From assembly GCA_017436305.1 (NCBI GenBank), contig JAFSDJ010000067.1, forward strand, positions 1-43,209: a DNA stretch of 43,209 nt, written 5' to 3'. The notes beneath the pieces are model-generated. The model ran no database searches. It saw only the letters and a program-made list of their open reading frames with translations, and was not told the DNA's origin. Position 1 is the stretch's first letter, and every line of letters starts with the position of its first letter. Below, one piece after another: positions 40,601 to 43,209 of this stretch. This DNA is from Lachnospiraceae bacterium. GTDB lineage: Bacteria > Bacillota > Clostridia > Lachnospirales > Lachnospiraceae. The translations under genes were made by a program, and so were the position numbers.

Positions 40601-43209
40601 CTTTTTGTATATAATGAAGCAGGGGAAACTCTTGGAATGATTACCGTTCCATTTACCTATACAAAGGAGAATAAGGGGACTGTTTCTGACAACACCGTTT
40701 CCGGCAACGAAGTGGATAAAGAACCGCCGGTAATTGAAATGGAGCTTGCGGATGAAGACTATATCCTGACGAAGGCCACAGACCTGACCGGAAGCATATA
40801 TGACGAAACAGAACTGAAAAGCTACACTGTCAGCCTGATACCGGAGAAAGAAGAAACAGGAATTGTCATAAAAACAGCAGGGGAGGAAGTAAGGGAAGGT
40901 ACCATTGCCACCATAGATACTGCCCTGTATGCAGACGGAGCCTACCGGCTGGTGGTAGAGGCAGAGGATACGGCAGGAAATAAAAAGACCTCCAGTCTGT
41001 CCATTCAGATAGCCGCCACCTTAAAAACCGGAAATCTGAACATGGGCTTTACGGACCTGGTGGCAGACATGTCCTTTGGAACCATAAACTTACAGAGATT
41101 TTATAACTCCAATAACAAAACCCGTGGAGACTACGGCTATGGCTGGACCATGGGACTTACCGGCATGACCTTAACGGAAACAAACAGCATTACCGAAGGC
41201 TATGACCAGATCGTAACAGGAAGCGGCATGGAAGCCACCTACCATATCAGACAGAGGCAGAACCACGATGTCATGGTCCACTACGGCGATGGCACCAGCG
41301 ACCGCTTTAAACTGAAGCTGAGCCCGGACAGCAGCACCCTTGTGCCGGTGGGACTTGTAAAAGTCACCTTTGAATGTGAAACCAGTCAGGGCGTCAGTCT
41401 GGAAATTGACGGGGATAACTCAGCCGGGGTGGATGGTGGAATCCTTGTGTGGGAAAATGAGGAAAATTTTGAAGAAATCCGGTATGTACTGACCACAAAG
41501 GATAACACAAAAATCTACTTAACCGCAGAAGACGGCGTTTATAAAATGACCGATTCCATGGGAAATGAAATCACTGTGGATGAAAACGGCTATCACGGGG
41601 AAGGAAATAAGGGAATTACCCTTACCAGAAACGAAAAGGGCCTGATTACCGGTGCCACAGACGGAAAGGGACATACCGTAAGCTACGGCTATGACGAAAA
41701 AGACGACCTGGTATCCTTTACCAACGAAGCAGGACATACAGTGCGCTTTGCCTATGATGACAACCACAACATAACCACTATCACAGACCCAATGGGAGTG
41801 GCAACTGCCCGGAACGAATACGATGAAAGCGGCAGACTCACAGCTACCATAGATGCAGACGGAAACCGGCTGGAATACGACTATGACGTGGAAGGAAGAA
41901 CCCAGACGGTAAAAAACAGACGTGGCTATACGACGGTCTATACCTATGATGAAAACGGAAATATCTTAAAAACGGTGGATGCCTTAGGAAATGCCACTTA
42001 CAATACCTATGATAAATACGGCAACATGCTGACAGAAACCGATGCCAACGGTAATACCACGTCTTATGCTTATGATGGTAATGGGAACGTAAAGCAGGTA
42101 ACTGCCCCGGACGGAACAAAAGTGGAAAGCACTTATACCCAGGAAAATTATGCATCATCCATAAAACTCATGGACAAAACCATTATAGCCATGGATTATG
42201 ACGAAGAAGGAAAGCTTACCGCCCTTACCGATGCCAATGGCAATACTACCACCTATGACTATAATCAGGAGGGAAAACTTACATCCCTGACAGATAAAAT
42301 CGGTCTGTATGAAAAAATCACATATGACAGTGAGGGAAATGTGGCATCCACCACAAACGGAGCCGGGGCAAGTGCCACCTATACCTATGACACAGACGGA
42401 AACTGCAACAGCGTTACCATAAGCCGGGTGGAAAACGGGGAAACAAAAACATTTACAAGCTATTATGACTACGATAAATCAGGCAACATTATCCGGAGTA
42501 CGGACAATGCCGGAAATGTGACAGCCTATACCTATGACAGCAACGGAAACCAGACCACATCGGTGGATGCCAAAGGAAGAACCATTCACTATACTTATGA
42601 TGACCTTGGAAACATGACAGCCACCACCTACCCGGACGGCACCAGCGAAAGCTTTTCTTATGATGAAAACGGAAACATCACAGAGGCAACAGACAGAAAC
42701 GGCAGGGCTGTCACCATGACCTATGACAGGGTGGACCGCCTTACAAAGAAAACCTACGCAGACGGTACCAGTGAAAGCTACACCTACGACCCGGCAGGAA
42801 ACCTGACGAAGCAGATAAGCACAAGCGGGGCAGTAACCGGGTATACCTACAATGAGAGAAATTTAAATACTTCCATTACAGATACTTATGGTGCCGTTAC
42901 TACCTTTACCTACGATGAGGCCGCCCGCCTTGTAAAAACAACGGACCATCTGGGAAATGAAACAGCCTATACTTATGATGATAACGGAAACATTACAAAC
43001 ACTACCTACCCGGATGGAAGCAGTGTAAGTGCAGACTATGACGCAAGAAACCGTCTGACAGCGCAGAGGGATGCATACGGCAGTGAAACAAGGTATGAAT
43101 ATGACGGTGCCGACAGGCTTACAAAGGTAACGGACGGGTATGGAAACAGCTACAGCTACGGCTATGACGGAAACGGAAACCTCATATCCGTAACCGACCC
43201 GAAAGGAAA
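34640..43209 (+). CDS. Giant secreted RHS/YD-repeat protein, 3' end beyond the window
   Basis: The frame stays open from ATG 34640 (GGGGGA upstream) to the window end: 2,856 codons so far. A signal peptide (KRGLSLLLVVTMLAGTIPECVYA, ending near residue 33) comes first. Then a polar-bead stretch of Asn/Ile repeats (NININGDNITINAVIYAPNG, about 195-250) suggests a beta-helix. A Gln/Lys/Glu-rich linker (about 255-360) and a DUF5057-like section with VILFGTAN and GRGVLFGHDT (about 615-830) follow. Several Ig/FN3-like domains run to about residue 2130 (for example PVVTIQSPKTGE and PPVIEMELADED). A DUF6531-like RHS opening MGFTDLVADMSFGTINLQRFY (from 2135) leads into more than 20 YD repeats (YTYDENGN, YDDLGNMT). 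The C-terminal toxin or effector domain, if any, lies outside. Confidence 0.9.
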   Translation, partial: MIFTRGARVFKRGLSLLLVVTMLAGTIPECVYAENGKVTGTDAAEINNAGEKSVSENCEETECSPTTTELAYDRKEELQGGRYALLSAGQSDIRIKAHKTSIAGFVYTNKNFRYHGISIKVVGKMQAGKQILLHTPVWKNNRKVVLKTENTQMISRPDIIKETDYKSVIGAEKNLNCTGERIKAWDNSTRLIYSKNGNININGDNITINAVIYAPNGTVNISADNFTLNGCIIAKNIRINSRVVNINALSGRDTASGGVDDTEAVSENTLKPTGENKEKQNETGSNQQKHEKNSEKETNVNQTGDYAANQQENRIIKNTAIDRKQWKQRDKSKEQSGEITRDAEDIEPADLPEEDEPPIALIEGDETCYRKENGVCFITLNNNSYSPDGNQMASELSVHYDSDCDGIYETACSEITENNNTYYIQTGEVGKYKATLIVTEQTENALKQEAELTFEVVNKAPTVSGVMETDKKLTIMELTDEALPQKTDMEKTIRNLTESGYDVTYKSFGLKDEDIVSLGEVNYLSTQSIGNNYQTNDATTDDTSLSENAIILTAKMDRNEDESVSLSWQSDEGIRNLSGYTLYRKQNDEPYTSISTWDGKSRIKVLNVYPLSKNFIFWMNSKLKNSNETPGKGLLDIDAVHFSDFNQNPEQFLLNTDGTYKYDVILFGTANSNSYHDLNEASYNATLKFIRSGRGVLFGHDTVVSNTTQTNYYLAKFSQLLGITFHTYASRNVIGSEVDVVKEGTLTSYPWKLRGTLTVPVSHSSNQFVEGEFGKGTTVWMRYHGQNPVTDDNFYLISKNNVAMIQTGHSSRASDDEKKILANTVYYLKQYTLDTEAKDPTAYDLNAPKVTGADSYFISTALNEMLLHIQGEDTGTIYEYYVKTVPACKEDRVLISNTVSMESKTGIKGFLVKIDDNPEKTEELFEKSLLTGEYRNFVRANEDNAYTDIPAEYIGKECYAHICAVDNAGNIGEQTVIKLDTTTDIYSVSEFFSEEADYVVLDLEENTFDTTEQALLEKALVETGADILAPSDSLTSEILAKEIAKKIKNKQYIAKGRTLFFETGYQDAENDPCYLEEIRITDGTDHTTIITSDKDETEKQEKTYTVSKNGIYHISVKVQDNPAGDNEALSGYRAWSEAYTLAEKLICTERPVITELTVTESVEGSGNYRISWDAYAPGKKALENKGISKVLLSWKKAGETGWKEGELPENPEEGYIYLIKAVAVDENGIKSLPKVAIVDRQKISMSDADGGMVVKNAIEILTLGNVEKSCESVLSEIENTYRNGEYSVSIKTATADTISFEQTESIRFLIVPDKAWETEYLSKAAIQKNIEETNAMLLYGDENRSLADSIRQEVISRKKDIHTGMLTGMEVSYTGKCREWFENSNYAVRIIAEYENAVTKKTLTSLYNQPFIPKEPGKYNLILQAASKDEKGNTGRYQGDYPVVTDFYVYERPVCKTTTTLTGDENDAAKIKTSVAIEKSATGKDNYIMEVTNWWKTLKGSWKEGELPSLIQRGETYLLKTVVTDANGISSYPYVEIITTEGVPVPDLVAPVVTIQSPKTGEKTEGLTDIVGSIRDDVQIKEYSITYDNGKDKKETTLYPEKGNKENEKLGAIDFSYLPNGNYTITVEVKDTNGNEAADSVKIINACRLIKLTNVTADETCVYIHGKKTVINELAETDYTYQKQGNEEEITVEAGETPSGEEKYRVTATVITEEENTGEFSDAGILSEEEVLFQIPVSRLESGIYTFKAKAEDTNGISTEAVIKAEITINADEDEEGTITETESAITLNLESVELVETEETAVSGNDITVSDNKTGKEDTKKETYVKIEGTYESTDQITETTFTLKNAETGADIPFETKMENGSVSLLAKTSDMVQGAFTATGLLKNVKGCAAYATISFQLTGPEEGGKIVAAQPADSPFPTITSIDFSEDKTRINIYGDRAGYEHTALTCEGVENGRQIPVTECEKDGIIGYMQTATLENGRYRVTLFVYNEAGETLGMITVPFTYTKENKGTVSDNTVSGNEVDKEPPVIEMELADEDYILTKATDLTGSIYDETELKSYTVSLIPEKEETGIVIKTAGEEVREGTIATIDTALYADGAYRLVVEAEDTAGNKKTSSLSIQIAATLKTGNLNMGFTDLVADMSFGTINLQRFYNSNNKTRGDYGYGWTMGLTGMTLTETNSITEGYDQIVTGSGMEATYHIRQRQNHDVMVHYGDGTSDRFKLKLSPDSSTLVPVGLVKVTFECETSQGVSLEIDGDNSAGVDGGILVWENEENFEEIRYVLTTKDNTKIYLTAEDGVYKMTDSMGNEITVDENGYHGEGNKGITLTRNEKGLITGATDGKGHTVSYGYDEKDDLVSFTNEAGHTVRFAYDDNHNITTITDPMGVATARNEYDESGRLTATIDADGNRLEYDYDVEGRTQTVKNRRGYTTVYTYDENGNILKTVDALGNATYNTYDKYGNMLTETDANGNTTSYAYDGNGNVKQVTAPDGTKVESTYTQENYASSIKLMDKTIIAMDYDEEGKLTALTDANGNTTTYDYNQEGKLTSLTDKIGLYEKITYDSEGNVASTTNGAGASATYTYDTDGNCNSVTISRVENGETKTFTSYYDYDKSGNIIRSTDNAGNVTAYTYDSNGNQTTSVDAKGRTIHYTYDDLGNMTATTYPDGTSESFSYDENGNITEATDRNGRAVTMTYDRVDRLTKKTYADGTSESYTYDPAGNLTKQISTSGAVTGYTYNERNLNTSITDTYGAVTTFTYDEAARLVKTTDHLGNETAYTYDDNGNITNTTYPDGSSVSADYDARNRLTAQRDAYGSETRYEYDGADRLTKVTDGYGNSYSYGYDGNGNLISVTDPKG

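Noticed and set aside
34700-42160. Many reverse-strand open frames opposite the RHS gene
   Set aside because: They are scattered, lack ribosome binding sites and family motifs, and lie opposite a continuous 2,856-codon frame with clear domains.
41690-43209. Periodic DNA repeats resembling a CRISPR or satellite array
   Set aside because: The periodicity of about 60 bases comes from protein-level YD repeats (YTYDxxGN); the units diverge in DNA and there are no identical direct repeats with spacers.

Overview
The window looks like a chromosomal segment of an anaerobic, endospore-forming, low-G+C Gram-positive bacterium, most likely a gut Clostridium relative of the Lachnospiraceae type. The reasons are AT-rich codon use, strong AGGAGG-like ribosome binding sites, textbook sigma-A promoters, the sporulation genes gpr and spoIIP beside rpsT, lepA and hemW, and a huge RHS/YD-repeat surface protein. 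The family-level placement is inference.

Layout. (1) 1-714 encodes a small membrane protein of unknown function. (2) 738-7576 is a six-gene polyamine operon: speD, an Orn/Lys/Arg-type decarboxylase (speA-like), speE, speB-like agmatinase, carboxynorspermidine/carboxyspermidine dehydrogenase and its decarboxylase. It is preceded by a strong promoter and a leader of about 350 nt that carries a run of hairpins and an intrinsic terminator, so attenuation is likely. (3) 7577-8096 is non-coding and holds two very strong inverted-repeat elements, then a promoter whose -10 box lies inside a perfect 9+9 bp operator. (4) 8097-11280 is a GntR-controlled ABC cassette with two ATPases and two small membrane proteins. 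(5) 11497-15417 has a P-loop kinase-like protein, a small reverse-strand protein and the TrkA/TrkH potassium uptake pair. (6) 15454-16287 (reverse) is a solute-binding lipoprotein whose two lobes are in swapped order, an apparent natural circular permutation. (7) 16492-18300 is a zinc-ribbon protein plus a TPM-domain protein. (8) 18357-24535 is the sporulation/translation block gpr (reverse), rpsT, spoIIP, lepA, hemW. (9) 24612-34398 is a surface-sugar locus: ATP-grasp ligase, Gfo/Idh oxidoreductase, polyprenyl-phosphate glycosyltransferase, a pair of small EamA/SMR-type transporters, a WecE-type sugar aminotransferase and, convergent and overlapping, a double-length YfhO-family membrane protein. 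(10) 34640-43209 is the first 2,856 codons of a secreted RHS protein that runs off the window.

How the genes work together. The polyamine operon encodes two apparently complete ways to spermidine: decarboxylated-SAM aminopropyl transfer, and the aspartate-semialdehyde/carboxyspermidine route. The surface-sugar locus fits a three-component glycosylation system (lipid-linked sugar synthase, flippase, GT-C transferase) expanded with genes for making and perhaps acylating a 4-amino sugar. The best candidates for something undescribed are the permuted binding protein, this amino-sugar decoration locus with its tandem YfhO, the speD leader RNA and the two large hairpin elements in 7577-7940.

No rRNA, tRNA, CRISPR array, insertion sequence or phage gene was recognised. 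All function calls come from reading sequence motifs by eye; no database search was run.
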